The translations under genes were made by a program, and so were the position numbers. A stretch of DNA of 64,000 nucleotides, from positions 372,001 through 436,000 of the forward strand of contig NZ_DASYGY010000004.1 in NCBI RefSeq assembly GCF_035999195.1, given 5' to 3'. This document shows positions 1 to 8,605 of this stretch, in pieces (position 1 is the first letter of the stretch; each line of letters opens with the position of its first letter). Below the pieces are notes generated by a model. It was not told where the DNA came from, made no database searches, and was given only the letters and a program-made list of their open reading frames with translations. This DNA comes from Pseudoxanthomonas sp. GTDB lineage: Bacteria > Pseudomonadota > Gammaproteobacteria > Xanthomonadales > Xanthomonadaceae.

Positions 1-1024
1 CCCGGCGCTCCGCACTGCTCTGCAGCCCGAGTTCGATCAGCCGCATCACGTCGAGCATCTGCTGCGGCGTGACGGGTGGCGTCGCCCCGTGCAGGATCGC
101 GTCGCGGATGCCGGCGTAGTACCGGCGGTAGTCGCCGGCTTCGGCCCGGGCGATTTCGGTGACCAGCTGCCCATCGCGCTCCAGCACCACTTCGCCCGCG
201 CGCGGATCCATGCCCCAGCCCGGCGCACCCGGCACGACGCCGGCGCGCAGCTGGTCTTCCTGCGCATCCAGTCCGTGCTTTAGATAGCTGCCCCGCGTGC
301 CGTGCACGGCGAAGCGCAGGCCGTTGCCCGCGACCAGCGTGGACGCATGCAGGACGGCGCGGTGGTGCGGGTAACGCAACGTCACGTCGAAATAGTCCGC
401 CGCCCGCGCACCGTCGCGCAGGCGCGCGATGTCGGCGCTGATCGCCAACGGTGCGCCGAAGAGCTGCAGTGCCTGGTCGAGCAGGTGCGGGCCGAGGTCG
501 TACCACAGCCCGCCGCCGGGCGCGTCGCGCTCGCGCCAGCGGTCCTGCACGCGTGGGCGGAAGCGGTCGAAGTGCGAATGGAATTCCGCGATACGGCCCA
601 GCGTTCCTTCTTCGATCAACCGGCGGACGGTCAGGAAATCCGCATCCCAGCGCCGGTTCTGGAACACGCTGACCAGACGTTCCGCCCGTGAGGCGGCCGC
701 CACCACGTCGCGCGCTTCCTGCAGCGTCAGCGTGAACGGTTTGTCCACCACCACGTGCTTGCCCCGCTCCAGCGCGGCGAGCGCCAGCGGCGCATGCGTG
801 TCGTTCGGTGATGCGATGACGACCAGATCCACCGCCGGATCGGCGAACGCCGTGCGGGCGTCGCTCACCACCGTCAGCTCCGGCCAGTCGGCCTGGACCT
901 TTGCGGCATCGCGCGATACCACGGTGTGCAGCGTCAATCCCGGCGTGGCCTGGATCAACGGTGCGTGGAAGACCTTGCCGACGAATCCGTAGCCGACGAG
1001 CGCGACGTTGAGCGGGTTTTCCAT
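1..1024 (-). CDS. Gfo/Idh/MocA family oxidoreductase (3' end cut by window edge)
   Basis: This is an NAD(P)-dependent oxidoreductase of the Gfo/Idh/MocA family, probably acting on a sugar or inositol-like substrate in the cytoplasm. The N-terminus (MENPLNVALVGYGFVGKVFHAP) has the Rossmann glycine-rich turn GYGFVG. Near residue 90 the segment VVDKPFT matches the family's conserved (E/D)KP, whose lysine lies in the active site. The C-terminal half has the mixed sheet sequence typical of the family, including GGGLWYDLGPHLLDQ, which contains the usual active-site histidine. About 341 codons are visible. No stop is reached before position 1, so only a few C-terminal residues should be missing. The ATG at 1024 is preferred because the Rossmann motif follows directly. 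The substrate cannot be told from sequence. Confidence 0.88.
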   Translation of the reverse strand, partial: MENPLNVALVGYGFVGKVFHAPLIQATPGLTLHTVVSRDAAKVQADWPELTVVSDARTAFADPAVDLVVIASPNDTHAPLALAALERGKHVVVDKPFTLTLQEARDVVAAASRAERLVSVFQNRRWDADFLTVRRLIEEGTLGRIAEFHSHFDRFRPRVQDRWRERDAPGGGLWYDLGPHLLDQALQLFGAPLAISADIARLRDGARAADYFDVTLRYPHHRAVLHASTLVAGNGLRFAVHGTRGSYLKHGLDAQEDQLRAGVVPGAPGWGMDPRAGEVVLERDGQLVTEIARAEAGDYRRYYAGIRDAILHGATPPVTPQQMLDVMRLIELGLQSSAERR

Positions 1025-1202
1025 GTGCGGCACCTCAGTGCGAAGACGCGCATGGTAAAGGAAGCGCCGCGTTGACTCCCTGTGCACATGCGTGAATGCC
1101 GCGCGACGCCGTGCTGAACGCCGGTGTCCGCTCCCCACGCTTTTCACGCCTGTTGTACGCAGCGACGCCGACACTCGACCCACACCAACGAGGAGCACGA
1201 TC

Positions 1203-1556
1203 ATGAAGAACGTACATACCCGCTCGCTGCTGGCCGCTGCCCTGTCGACGGCGTTGCTGTTCTCCGCCTCGCACGTGATGGCCGCCAACCCGCCGAACGA
1301 GCCGGAAGAGAACGCGCAGAACGATTCCAGCCAGCCGGTGACCGACACCTGGATCACCACCAAGGTCAAGGCCGATCTGCTGGCCACCGAGAACGTGTCC
1401 GGTCTGGACATCAAGGTGGAGACCGTCGACGGCGTGGTGACGCTGTCGGGTGCGGTGGACAGCCAGGCGCAGAAGGACAAGGCGATCATGGTCGCCAAGC
1501 AGATCAAGGGCGTGAAAAGCGTCGAGGCGAGCGGCCTGGTGAAGACCACCAAGTAA
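1203..1556 (+). CDS. Periplasmic BON-domain protein (OsmY-like)
   Basis: A small (117 aa) exported protein with one BON domain. The first ~27 residues form a Sec signal peptide (basic MKNVHTR, hydrophobic LLAAALSTALLFSAS, cleavage near VMAA). A short acidic linker rich in E, N and S follows, then the BON core at about residues 45-115 with the pattern TTKVKADLLA, VETVDGVVTLSG and VKSVEASGLV. BON domains in OsmY-type proteins are thought to bind envelope phospholipids or stabilise the periplasm under osmotic stress; that role is inferred here. The ATG at 1203 follows a GAGGAG ribosome-binding site and gives a clean signal peptide, so the longer in-frame upstream extension is rejected. A strong terminator follows. 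Confidence 0.9.
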   Translation: MKNVHTRSLLAAALSTALLFSASHVMAANPPNEPEENAQNDSSQPVTDTWITTKVKADLLATENVSGLDIKVETVDGVVTLSGAVDSQAQKDKAIMVAKQIKGVKSVEASGLVKTTK

Positions 1557-1581
1557 GCCATCGCCGAACGTGTGGCACGGA

Positions 1582-1620
1582 GCGGATGCATCCCAGCGCA
1601 GGATGCATCCGCTTCTTTTT
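1582..1620 (+). terminator. Rho-independent terminator after the BON gene
   Basis: A perfect 12-bp stem (GCGGATGCATCC at 1582-1593 and its complement at 1601-1612) with a 7-nt loop is followed by a T-rich tail, CTTCTTTTT-like, ending at 1620. It lies 26 nt after the BON stop codon. Confidence 0.9.
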
Positions 1621-1667
1621 CATAGGCGTAGGCGTGCCACGTGCCGCCACCGTAACGGAGTGAAACG

Positions 1668-2219
1668 ATGACACGTCCATCCCTCGCGATCCGCATGACA
1701 CTGGCTGCCGTCTTGGGCGCGGGAGCGCTCGCGGCCCACGCGGCCGAACCCGTCACCTCCGTTCCCGAGCTGGATCTGTCCCGTTATGCGGGCCAGTGGC
1801 ACGAGATCGCGCACCTGCCGATGTTCTTCCAGCGCCAGTGCGTGGGCGACATCACGGCGCGTTACAGCCTCGATGGCCCTGGCAAGATCGGCGTGCTCAA
1901 TGCCTGCCGCACGAAAGACGGCGGGATGGACCAGTCCGAGGGCGTCGCCCGGCCGGTCGAAGGCCACCCGGGCCGACTGGAGGTGCGCTTCGCTCCGGAC
2001 TGGCTGTCGTGGGCGCCTTTGGTGTGGGCCGACTACTGGGTGATCGCGCTGGATCCCGACTACCAGTGGGCGATGGTCGGCGAACCCGGCCGCGACTACC
2101 TGTGGATCCTGTCGCGCGAACCGACGATGGACCGCGCGTTGTTCGAGGAACTGAAAGCGAAGGCCGAGTCGATGGGCTACGACCTGAAGCCGCTGGTGAT
2201 GGCGGCGCCGCTGCGGTAG
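1668..2219 (+). CDS. Lipocalin family protein (Blc-like)
   Basis: An exported 183-residue lipocalin. The N-terminal ~26 residues are a signal peptide ending in AHAA. The first lipocalin block follows: LDLSRYAGQWHEIAHLP contains the GxW signature of strand A, and the next segment (MFFQRQCVGDITARYSL) resembles bacterial Blc. Further blocks are APLVWADYWVIALDPDYQWAMVG (strands F-G, like the WxxYWVIxLDxDY of Blc) and LWILSREPTMD. Bacterial lipocalins bind small lipophilic ligands such as lysophospholipids in the envelope. There is no lipobox, so unlike E. coli Blc this one appears soluble and periplasmic. GGAG lies a few bases before the ATG. It is a single gene converging on the pagL-like gene. 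Confidence 0.9.
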   Translation: MTRPSLAIRMTLAAVLGAGALAAHAAEPVTSVPELDLSRYAGQWHEIAHLPMFFQRQCVGDITARYSLDGPGKIGVLNACRTKDGGMDQSEGVARPVEGHPGRLEVRFAPDWLSWAPLVWADYWVIALDPDYQWAMVGEPGRDYLWILSREPTMDRALFEELKAKAESMGYDLKPLVMAAPLR

Positions 2220-2280
2220 CGGTGGTCGCTGGCAGGACGAACAGGTGCGGGAATACCCGGTGTGGGAACGGGCAACAGGT

Positions 2281-2366
2281 GTGGGAGCGACGTGAGTCGC
2301 GATCAGGACAGATCGGCGCCGTTGCTGCATGGTGGGGAAGCCCATCGCGACTTACGTCGCTCCCAC
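2281..2366. repeat. Paired palindromic repeat, GGGAGCGACGT family, copy 1
   Basis: Inverted arms of 23 nt (2281-2303 and 2344-2366) carry the core GGGAGCGACGT followed by (A/G)AGTCGCGAT, with a 40-nt loop. One mismatch separates the arms. It lies between two convergent genes, 3 nt from the end of the pagL-like gene. Five further copies are in the window. Confidence 0.9.
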
Positions 2367-2368
2367 AT

Positions 2369-2956
2369 TTACAGCCGGTGCGTGTAGCGGAACTGCAGGA
2401 AATTCTCGCCGGGATTCGGCCGTTTGATGCGGGCGTTGGAGAAGTGCTGCAGGCGCAGCGACCATTCGTGTTGGTCGTCGTGGCCGAAACGCTTGCCCAC
2501 GGCGATGTGGTCGCCGAAGTTGAAGGTGGTGCTGAATTCCTTCTTGCGGGTGTCGTACTTGGGGAAGATCACGTTGAGGCCGATGCCGCCCTCGACGAAC
2601 CAACCCTCGCTCCAGCCGTTGGGTCGCCAGCGCAGGGCCGGGGTCACGCCCAGCTGGGTGCTGTTTTCGCTGTCGCTGTGCCAGCGGCCGGCCTCGCCCT
2701 GCCATTGGCCGCTGACATGACCGTAGCGGTACTGCTTCTCCCAGCGCCAGTCGCGGCTGGCACCGACGGTCAGCGACTGCGCGTCTTCGGCCACGCCGCC
2801 CTGCACGTACCACGCGGTGCGCGGCTCGGCGGCGATGGCTGGCGTGCAGGCGATGGCCAGCAGTGCGCCCAGCAGCCATCGGGGCACAGCGCGGGAAGAC
2901 AGGGAGGAGGAAGAGAGGGTGGGGGGAAGGGGATGTCCAGCGGGCACGGATGACAC
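2369..2956 (-). CDS. pagL: PagL-like lipid A 3-O-deacylase (acyloxyacyl hydrolase)
   Basis: An outer membrane beta-barrel enzyme that would remove the 3-O-linked acyl chain from lipid A. The product is up to 195 aa. A hydrophobic export segment (WLLGALLAIACTPAIAAEP) ends near residue 44, and amphipathic strands follow. The C-terminus holds the family signature LQHFSNARIKRPNPGENF: H171 and S173 are the catalytic pair and E184 the probable third residue. The last strand ends in aromatic residues (FRYTHRL), as barrel proteins do. Start: ATG 2956 has a weak GAG; a GTG at residue 24 gives a more typical signal peptide but lacks a Shine-Dalgarno, so the start is uncertain. It lies 75 nt after smeX on the same strand. 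Confidence 0.88.
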   Translation of the reverse strand: MSSVPAGHPLPPTLSSSSLSSRAVPRWLLGALLAIACTPAIAAEPRTAWYVQGGVAEDAQSLTVGASRDWRWEKQYRYGHVSGQWQGEAGRWHSDSENSTQLGVTPALRWRPNGWSEGWFVEGGIGLNVIFPKYDTRKKEFSTTFNFGDHIAVGKRFGHDDQHEWSLRLQHFSNARIKRPNPGENFLQFRYTHRL

Positions 2957-2971
2957 TCGATCAGGGGTTGG

Positions 2972-2991
2972 GCTGCGCCCGTGGGCGCAGC
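2972..2991 (-). terminator. GC hairpin between smeX and pagL
   Basis: GCTGCGCCC and GGGCGCAGC form a tight 8-9 bp hairpin 40 nt after the smeX stop. There is no T-tract, so it may only partly terminate or may stabilise the 3' end of the message. Confidence 0.3.
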
Positions 2992-3031
2992 ATGCAAGGG
3001 ATGGTCGGCAAGGCGGTGTGACGAAGCGGGC

Positions 3032-4447
3032 TCAGGGCAGCGCTGCCAGCGCGGGGGCCACGTCCTGTTCGCCCCAACCGCCGAGCGACTTGTAGATCGC
3101 CACGACACCGACATTGACACCGGCCTCGGCCTGCGCCAGCGCATCGTCCGCCGCGAGCTGCGTGCGTTGCGCGTCGAGCAGGGTGAGGAAGTCCGAAGAG
3201 CCGGCACGATACCGGAGTTCGGCCAGTTCTGCCGCGCGGCGGGCGGCAACGGATTGTTCCAGCCTGAGTTTCAGCTGGGCCTGCTGCTTGGCATAGGACA
3301 GCAGTGCGTTCTCGGTTTCCTCCAGCGCGCCCAGCACGGCCTGTTCGTACTGGGCGGCCACGCCGTCGGCCTGCGCTTCGCTCGCACGCAGGCGCGCGCG
3401 GACGCTGCCCATGTCGAACGCCGCCCAGCTGATCGAGGGCGTGACCTGCCAGGCGCGGTTGTCGCCGTTGACCAGGTTGCCCCAGCCGCCGGACAGGAAG
3501 CCGATGAAACCGCGCAGGCTGACCCGCGGGAACAGGTCCGCCGTCGCCACGCCCACGCGCGCGGTGGCGGCGGCCAGGCGACGCTCGGCCGCGCGCACGT
3601 CCGGCCGCTGGCGCAGCAGTTCGGTCGTGTCGCCGATCGGCAGGGCCTTGGCGAAGGCCGGGGCCTCGCGCGGGGCGAGCAGCGTGTCCAGTTCGCCCGG
3701 ACGCTGGCCGACCAGCACCGCCAGCCGGTGGCGCGACTGGCCTTCGACCACCTCCAGCAGCGGCACCTCGGCCTCCACGGCGCGCACGCGGGCCAGGCTG
3801 CTCTGCACCTCCAGCTGGCTGCCGGCGCCCAGGTCGAAGCGCGACTCGGTCAGGCGCTGCGTCTCGCCCAGCGTCTGCAGGATGCGTCGTGCCACGTCCA
3901 GCCGCTTCTGCGTGCCGCGCAGTTCGAAGTAATTGCGCGCCACTTCCGCCGCCACCGTGACCTGCACGGCCTGCAGGTCGTTGCGCTGCGCCTGCAGGTC
4001 CGCGTGCGCGGCTTCGGCGCTGCGGCGGACGCGACCGAACAGGTCCAGCTCCCAGGCGGCATCGAAGCCGGCCGAATAGCTGTCCGTCTCCACGCGGCCC
4101 TGGCCTTCCACCGGCTGCTTGGTGCGCGTGCCTTCCACGCCCATGGTGACGTGCGGCGCCAGGTCCAGCCGGCGTTCGGAGAACACCGCGCGGGCCTCGT
4201 TGACGCGCGACACCGCGATGCGCACGTCGTGGTTGGCGAGCAGCGCCTCGCGCACCAGCTGGTCGAGCACCGGGTCGTCGAACTGGCTCCACCACGTGGC
4301 GACCGGATGGTCGGCCACGTAGTCGAGGGTGCCGGCCTGCTGCAGCGTGACCGGCGCGGTCGGTGGCGCCGCGTAGTCGGGCCCCACGGTCACGCAGCCG
4401 GCCAGCAGCGCGGTCGCGATGCCGACGGCGAGCGAGCGGATCACCAT
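3032..4447 (-). CDS. smeX: RND efflux outer membrane lipoprotein SmeX (NodT/OprM family)
   Basis: The outer membrane channel of the tripartite efflux pump. The 471-aa product starts MVIRSLAVGIATALLAGC, a lipoprotein signal with lipobox LAGC, followed by VTVGPDY as in NodT/OprM proteins. Two internally homologous outer membrane efflux repeats follow, with long alpha-helical segments (for example ARVRAVEAEVPLLEVVEGQSRH) forming the periplasmic barrel. LRQRPDVRAAERRLAAATARVG is a family hallmark. Its ATG overlaps the end of smeU2 (ATGGTGA), which implies translational coupling. Its place as last gene of an SDR-MFP-RND-SDR-OMP series matches the smeU1VWU2X operon of Stenotrophomonas maltophilia; the symbol is assigned on that order. 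Confidence 0.92.
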   Translation of the reverse strand: MVIRSLAVGIATALLAGCVTVGPDYAAPPTAPVTLQQAGTLDYVADHPVATWWSQFDDPVLDQLVREALLANHDVRIAVSRVNEARAVFSERRLDLAPHVTMGVEGTRTKQPVEGQGRVETDSYSAGFDAAWELDLFGRVRRSAEAAHADLQAQRNDLQAVQVTVAAEVARNYFELRGTQKRLDVARRILQTLGETQRLTESRFDLGAGSQLEVQSSLARVRAVEAEVPLLEVVEGQSRHRLAVLVGQRPGELDTLLAPREAPAFAKALPIGDTTELLRQRPDVRAAERRLAAATARVGVATADLFPRVSLRGFIGFLSGGWGNLVNGDNRAWQVTPSISWAAFDMGSVRARLRASEAQADGVAAQYEQAVLGALEETENALLSYAKQQAQLKLRLEQSVAARRAAELAELRYRAGSSDFLTLLDAQRTQLAADDALAQAEAGVNVGVVAIYKSLGGWGEQDVAPALAALP

Positions 4448-5190
4448 GGCAGCACCTGGTCGAAGTAGTAGTAGCCGCCGGTGGGGCCGTCGTTGCCGAT
4501 CAGCGCCAGCTGCACGCTGGTGCGCGCGCCCTCCGGCACGGACAGCTCGCCGTTCTGCTGGTCGCCGGACTTGTTCATGTCGGTCTGCACGTAGCCAGGA
4601 TGGATCGTGTTGACCTTGATGCCGGTGTCCTTCAGCTCGTGCGCCAGGTGGATGGTCCACGCGTTGACCGCGCTCTTGGACACGTTGTACGCCGGCACGC
4701 CCTTGAACCCGTAGATGAAGGATTCCGGGTTCTGGTGCTCGGACAGCGAACCCAGCAGGCTGGACACGTTGACGATGCGGCCCGCGCTGGACTTGCGCAG
4801 CAGCGGCAGGAAGGCCTGGGTGGTTTCGATCAGGCCGAACAGGTTGGTGTCGAACGTCGTGCGCCAGGTGTCCAGCGACTGGCCGGACACGCCCTTGGCC
4901 ATGTCGTCGACCAGGATGCCGGCGTTGTTGACCAGGATGTCGAGACGGCCGTGGCGCTGTTCCACCTCCTTGACGGCGGCGGCGATGCTGGCCGAATCGG
5001 TGACGTCGAGCGCGATGGCTTCGACCGGGAGGCCCTGCGACTGCAGGTCCAGCGCGGCCTCGACGGCCTTCTCGCGGTTGCGGCCGGCCAGCAGGGTGTG
5101 CACGCCGGCTTCGGCCAGCTGGCGCACGGTCTCGCGGCCGATGCCGCGGGTGGCACCGGTGACGAGGGCGATCTTGGAAGAAACGTTCAT
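4441..5190 (-). CDS. smeU2: Short-chain dehydrogenase/reductase SmeU2
   Basis: A classical SDR of 249 aa. The cofactor motif TGATRGIG is at residues 11-18, NNAG marks the central sheet near residue 90, and S plus YNVSK form the catalytic Ser-Tyr-Lys group. An acidic loop after strand 2 is absent (LLAGRNREK), which favours NADP(H). In S. maltophilia two SDR genes, smeU1 and smeU2, lie inside the smeVWX operon; their substrate is not established. Here it sits between the RND permease and the outer membrane channel, 30 nt after smeW and overlapping smeX. A GAGG Shine-Dalgarno precedes the ATG. The insertion FIYGFKGVPAYNVSK before the active-site Tyr resembles carbonyl reductase-like SDRs. Confidence 0.9.
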   Translation of the reverse strand: MNVSSKIALVTGATRGIGRETVRQLAEAGVHTLLAGRNREKAVEAALDLQSQGLPVEAIALDVTDSASIAAAVKEVEQRHGRLDILVNNAGILVDDMAKGVSGQSLDTWRTTFDTNLFGLIETTQAFLPLLRKSSAGRIVNVSSLLGSLSEHQNPESFIYGFKGVPAYNVSKSAVNAWTIHLAHELKDTGIKVNTIHPGYVQTDMNKSGDQQNGELSVPEGARTSVQLALIGNDGPTGGYYYFDQVLPW

Positions 5191-5220
5191 GGCATGACCT
5201 CGTGGAAGCTAGGGGGTGGA

Positions 5221-8200
5221 TCAGTGATGGGCCGTCGCCGTGTCGGCGGCGGGAGCGTGGGACGCCAGCGGCTTGTTGGCCAGCTTGCGCAGGGCCACGT
5301 AGAACACCGGCGTCAGGAACAGGCCGAACAGGGTGACGCCCAGCATGCCGGCGAAGACGGTGATGCCGGTGACCGAGCGCACCTCGGCGCCGGCACCGCT
5401 GGACAGCACCAGCGGCACGGTGCCGGCGATGAACGCCACCGACGTCATGATGATCGGACGCAGGCGCAGGCGACAGGATTCCAGTGCTGATTCGACGATG
5501 CCCTTGCCCTGCAGCTCCAGTTCGCGGGCGAACTCGACGATCAGGATGGCGTTCTTGCACGCCAGGCCCATCAGCACCACCAGGCCGACCTGCACGAACA
5601 CGTTGTTGTCGCCGCCCACCAGCCACACGCCGGCCAGCGCCGACAGCAGCGTCATCGGCACGATCAGGATCACCGCCAGCGGCAGCGTCCAGCTTTCGTA
5701 CAGCGCGGCGAGCACCAGGAAGGCCAGCATCACCGCCAGCGGGAACACCACCAGCGCGGCCTTGCCCTGGGTGGCCTGCTGGTAGCTCAGGTCGCTCCAG
5801 TCGATGCCCATGCCGGGCGGCAGCACCTGCTGCGCCAGTTCGGTGACCTTGGCCATCGCCTCGCCCGAAGACAGCACGCGCGGGTCGGCCTCGCCCAGCA
5901 GGTCGGCGGCCGGATAGCCGTTGAAGCGGATCACCGGGTCGGGACCGTAGGTCTGCCTGATGTTCACCATGCTGCCCACCGGCACCATCTCGCCGTCGGC
6001 GTTGCGGGTGCGCAGGTTGGCGATGTCCTCGACGTTGTCGCGGAACGGACCGTCGGCCTGCGCGATGACCTGCCAGGTGCGGCCGAACATGTTGAAGTCG
6101 TTGACGTAGGCCGAGCCCAGGTAGGTCTGCAGCGTGTCGAACAGCTCGGTCAGCGGCACGCCCTGCGCCTTCGCCTTCACCCGGTCGACCTCGGCATCGA
6201 GCTGCGGCACGTTGGCCTGGTAGCTGCTGATCGGGAAGCCAAGCCCCGGCGTCTGCGACGCGGCGCCCTGGAACGCCTGCACGGCGTTCTGCAGTTCGCC
6301 GTAGCCCAGGCGCGTGCGGTCCTCGACGAACAGCGACCAGCCGGAGCCGTTGCCTAGGCCCTGGATCGGCGGCGGCATGAAGGCGAAGGTGAAGCCCTCC
6401 TGGATGCCGGCGAACTTCTGGTTCAGTTCGGCGGTGATCTCTTCCGCACTGCGTGAGCGCTCGTTGAACGGCTTCAGGGTGAAGAACACCACGCCGTTGT
6501 TGGGCGTGTTGGTGAACTGCAGCGGGTTCAGGCCGGGGAACGCGACTTCGTGCTCCACGCCATCGACCTGCATCGCGATGGCGGCCATCTTCTTCAGCGT
6601 GGCGTCGGTGCGCTCGATCGAGGCGCCTTCCGGCATCTTCACGCCGGCGATCAGGTACTGCTTGTCCTGCACCGGGATGAAGCCGGCCGGCACCGCGCGG
6701 AACATCAGGCCCGCACCGACCAGCAGCACGGCATACACCACGAACACTGCGCCGCGACGGCCCAGCGCGCGGCCCACCGCGCCTTCATAGCGCTCGGAAT
6801 TGCGCTTGAAGAAGCGGTTGAACGGACGGAACAGCCAGCCGAACAGGCGGTCGATCACGCGCGACAGGCGATCCTTCGGGGCATCGTGCGGCTGCAGCAG
6901 CTTGGCCGCCAGCGCGGGCGACAGGGTCAGCGAGTTGATCGCCGAGATCACCGTGGAGATGGCGATGGTGACCGCGAACTGCTTGTAGAACTGACCGGTG
7001 ACGCCGGTCAGGAAGGCCATCGGCACGAACACCGCGCACAGCACCAGCGCGATGGCGATGATCGGGCCGGACACTTCCTTCATCGCCAGGTGCGCCGCTT
7101 CGAGCGGGGTCGCGCCGTGTTCGATGTGGCGCTCGACGTTCTCCACCACCACGATGGCGTCGTCCACCACGATGCCGATGGCCAGCACCAGGCCGAACAG
7201 GGTCAGGGTGTTGATCGAGTAGCCCAGCAGGTACAGCACCGCGAACGTACCGACCACCGACACCGGCACCGCCAGCAACGGGATGATCGAGGCACGCCAG
7301 GTCTGCAGGAACAGGATCACCACCAGCACCACCAGCAGGGTGGCTTCCAGCAGCGTGGAGATCACCGACTTGATCGAGTCGCGCACGAACACCGTGGTGT
7401 CGTAGATCGACTGGATCTCGACGCCCGGCGGCAGGGTCGGACGGATGTCGTCCATCTTCGCCACCACCGCATCGCGGATCTCCAGCGCGTTGGCGCCGGG
7501 GGCCTGGAAGATGCCGATGGCCGAGGCGTTCTTGCCGTCCAGGCGCGCGCGCAGCGTGTAGTCGCCAGCCGCCAGCTCGATGCGGGCCACGTCGGCCAGG
7601 CGCACGATCTCGCCGTTCGCGCCGCTCTTCAGCACGATGTTGCCGAATTCCTCGACCGTCTCCAGGCGGCCCTTGGCATTGATCGGCAGCAGGAAGTCGC
7701 TGCCGTTCGGCATCGGCTCGGCGCCGAGCTGGCCGGCCGAGACCTGTACGTTCTGCTCGCGCACGGCGCGCAGCACATCGCCGGCGGTCATGCCGCGCGC
7801 GGCCACCTTGTCCGGGTCCAGCCACAGGCGCATGGCGTAATCGCCGCCGCCGAACTGCTGGGCGTCGCCGACGCCGGGGATGCGCGCCAGTTCGTCCTTC
7901 ACGTGCAGGCGCATGTAGTTGCGCAGGTAGAGCGAATCGTACTTGCCGTCGCTGGAGGTCAGGTGGACCACCATCAGGAAGACCGGCGACTGCTTCTGCG
8001 TGGTCACGCCCTGGCGGCGCACGTCCTCGGGCAGGCGCGCCTGCGCCTGCGCGACGCGGTTCTGCACGCGCACCGCGGCCTCGTCGGGATCGGTGCCCGG
8101 CTTGAAGGTCACGGTCAGCGAGAGCACGCCGTCGGAACCGGCGACGGACTTGACGTACATCATGTCCTCGACGCCGTTGATGGCCTCTTCCAGCGGGGTG

Positions 8201-8391
8201 GCGACGGTTTCGGCGATCACCTTGGGGTTGGCGCCGGGGTAGACGGTGCGCACGACCACCGACGGCGGCACCACTTCGGGGTATTCGCCGATCGGCAGCA
8301 GCGGGATCGAGATCAGGCCGGCGGCGAAGATCACGATCGACAGCACTGCCGCGAAGATCGGCCGGTCGATGAAGAAACGGGAGAAGTCCAT
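5221..8391 (-). CDS. smeW: RND efflux inner membrane transporter SmeW (HAE1/MexF family)
   Basis: The proton-driven drug exporter of the pump, 1056 aa, the normal length for HAE1 RND proteins. It begins MDFSRFFIDRPIFAAVLSI, the family's first transmembrane helix. Helix 4 carries GIVVDDAIVVVENVERH, with the two Asp residues of the proton relay. Other family segments are GANALEIRDAVVAKM in the pore domain and SGAGAEVRSVTGITVFAGMLGVTLF near helix 12. Two large periplasmic loops follow helices 1 and 7. The sequence looks closest to MexF/SmeW-type pumps, which export quinolones and chloramphenicol; that specificity is inferred. The ATG at 8391 is chosen because it begins the conserved helix; the longer upstream reading frame runs through a repeat. 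Confidence 0.95.
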   Translation of the reverse strand: MDFSRFFIDRPIFAAVLSIVIFAAGLISIPLLPIGEYPEVVPPSVVVRTVYPGANPKVIAETVATPLEEAINGVEDMMYVKSVAGSDGVLSLTVTFKPGTDPDEAAVRVQNRVAQAQARLPEDVRRQGVTTQKQSPVFLMVVHLTSSDGKYDSLYLRNYMRLHVKDELARIPGVGDAQQFGGGDYAMRLWLDPDKVAARGMTAGDVLRAVREQNVQVSAGQLGAEPMPNGSDFLLPINAKGRLETVEEFGNIVLKSGANGEIVRLADVARIELAAGDYTLRARLDGKNASAIGIFQAPGANALEIRDAVVAKMDDIRPTLPPGVEIQSIYDTTVFVRDSIKSVISTLLEATLLVVLVVILFLQTWRASIIPLLAVPVSVVGTFAVLYLLGYSINTLTLFGLVLAIGIVVDDAIVVVENVERHIEHGATPLEAAHLAMKEVSGPIIAIALVLCAVFVPMAFLTGVTGQFYKQFAVTIAISTVISAINSLTLSPALAAKLLQPHDAPKDRLSRVIDRLFGWLFRPFNRFFKRNSERYEGAVGRALGRRGAVFVVYAVLLVGAGLMFRAVPAGFIPVQDKQYLIAGVKMPEGASIERTDATLKKMAAIAMQVDGVEHEVAFPGLNPLQFTNTPNNGVVFFTLKPFNERSRSAEEITAELNQKFAGIQEGFTFAFMPPPIQGLGNGSGWSLFVEDRTRLGYGELQNAVQAFQGAASQTPGLGFPISSYQANVPQLDAEVDRVKAKAQGVPLTELFDTLQTYLGSAYVNDFNMFGRTWQVIAQADGPFRDNVEDIANLRTRNADGEMVPVGSMVNIRQTYGPDPVIRFNGYPAADLLGEADPRVLSSGEAMAKVTELAQQVLPPGMGIDWSDLSYQQATQGKAALVVFPLAVMLAFLVLAALYESWTLPLAVILIVPMTLLSALAGVWLVGGDNNVFVQVGLVVLMGLACKNAILIVEFARELELQGKGIVESALESCRLRLRPIIMTSVAFIAGTVPLVLSSGAGAEVRSVTGITVFAGMLGVTLFGLFLTPVFYVALRKLANKPLASHAPAADTATAHH

Positions 8392-8525
8392 GGGTGGATT
8401 TCCTGGAGGGAAGATGCAAAGGGCTCGCCACCGTCCGCGTGGACCGTGGTGGGAATCGATATCTGGCGCTGGATGGCGCGGGATCCAGCGATCCATCGGA
8501 TCGCGCGCATCCCCCAGCCGTCTTT

Positions 8526-8596
8526 CCCGCGAAGGCGGGAACCCAGCGACTTTCCTCGCTCATGCGAAAGTCGCTGGACCCCCGCCTTCGCGGGGG
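8526..8596. repeat. Paired palindromic repeat (CGCGAAGGCGGG family)
   Basis: Long inverted arms (8526-8554 and 8566-8596) contain CCCGCGAAGGCGGG and CCAGCGACTTTC with their complements, separated by 11 nt. It lies between smeV and smeW, 10 nt after the smeV stop. A hairpin this strong may lower smeW expression relative to smeV or protect the upstream message; this is inference. Confidence 0.85.
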
Positions 8597-8605
8597 CGAC
8601 GCTGG

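Noticed and set aside
4448..5626. 864-codon frame that would fuse smeX to upstream sequence
   Set aside because: The upstream part is an out-of-frame shadow of smeU2 and smeW; the lipobox start at 4447 is clear.
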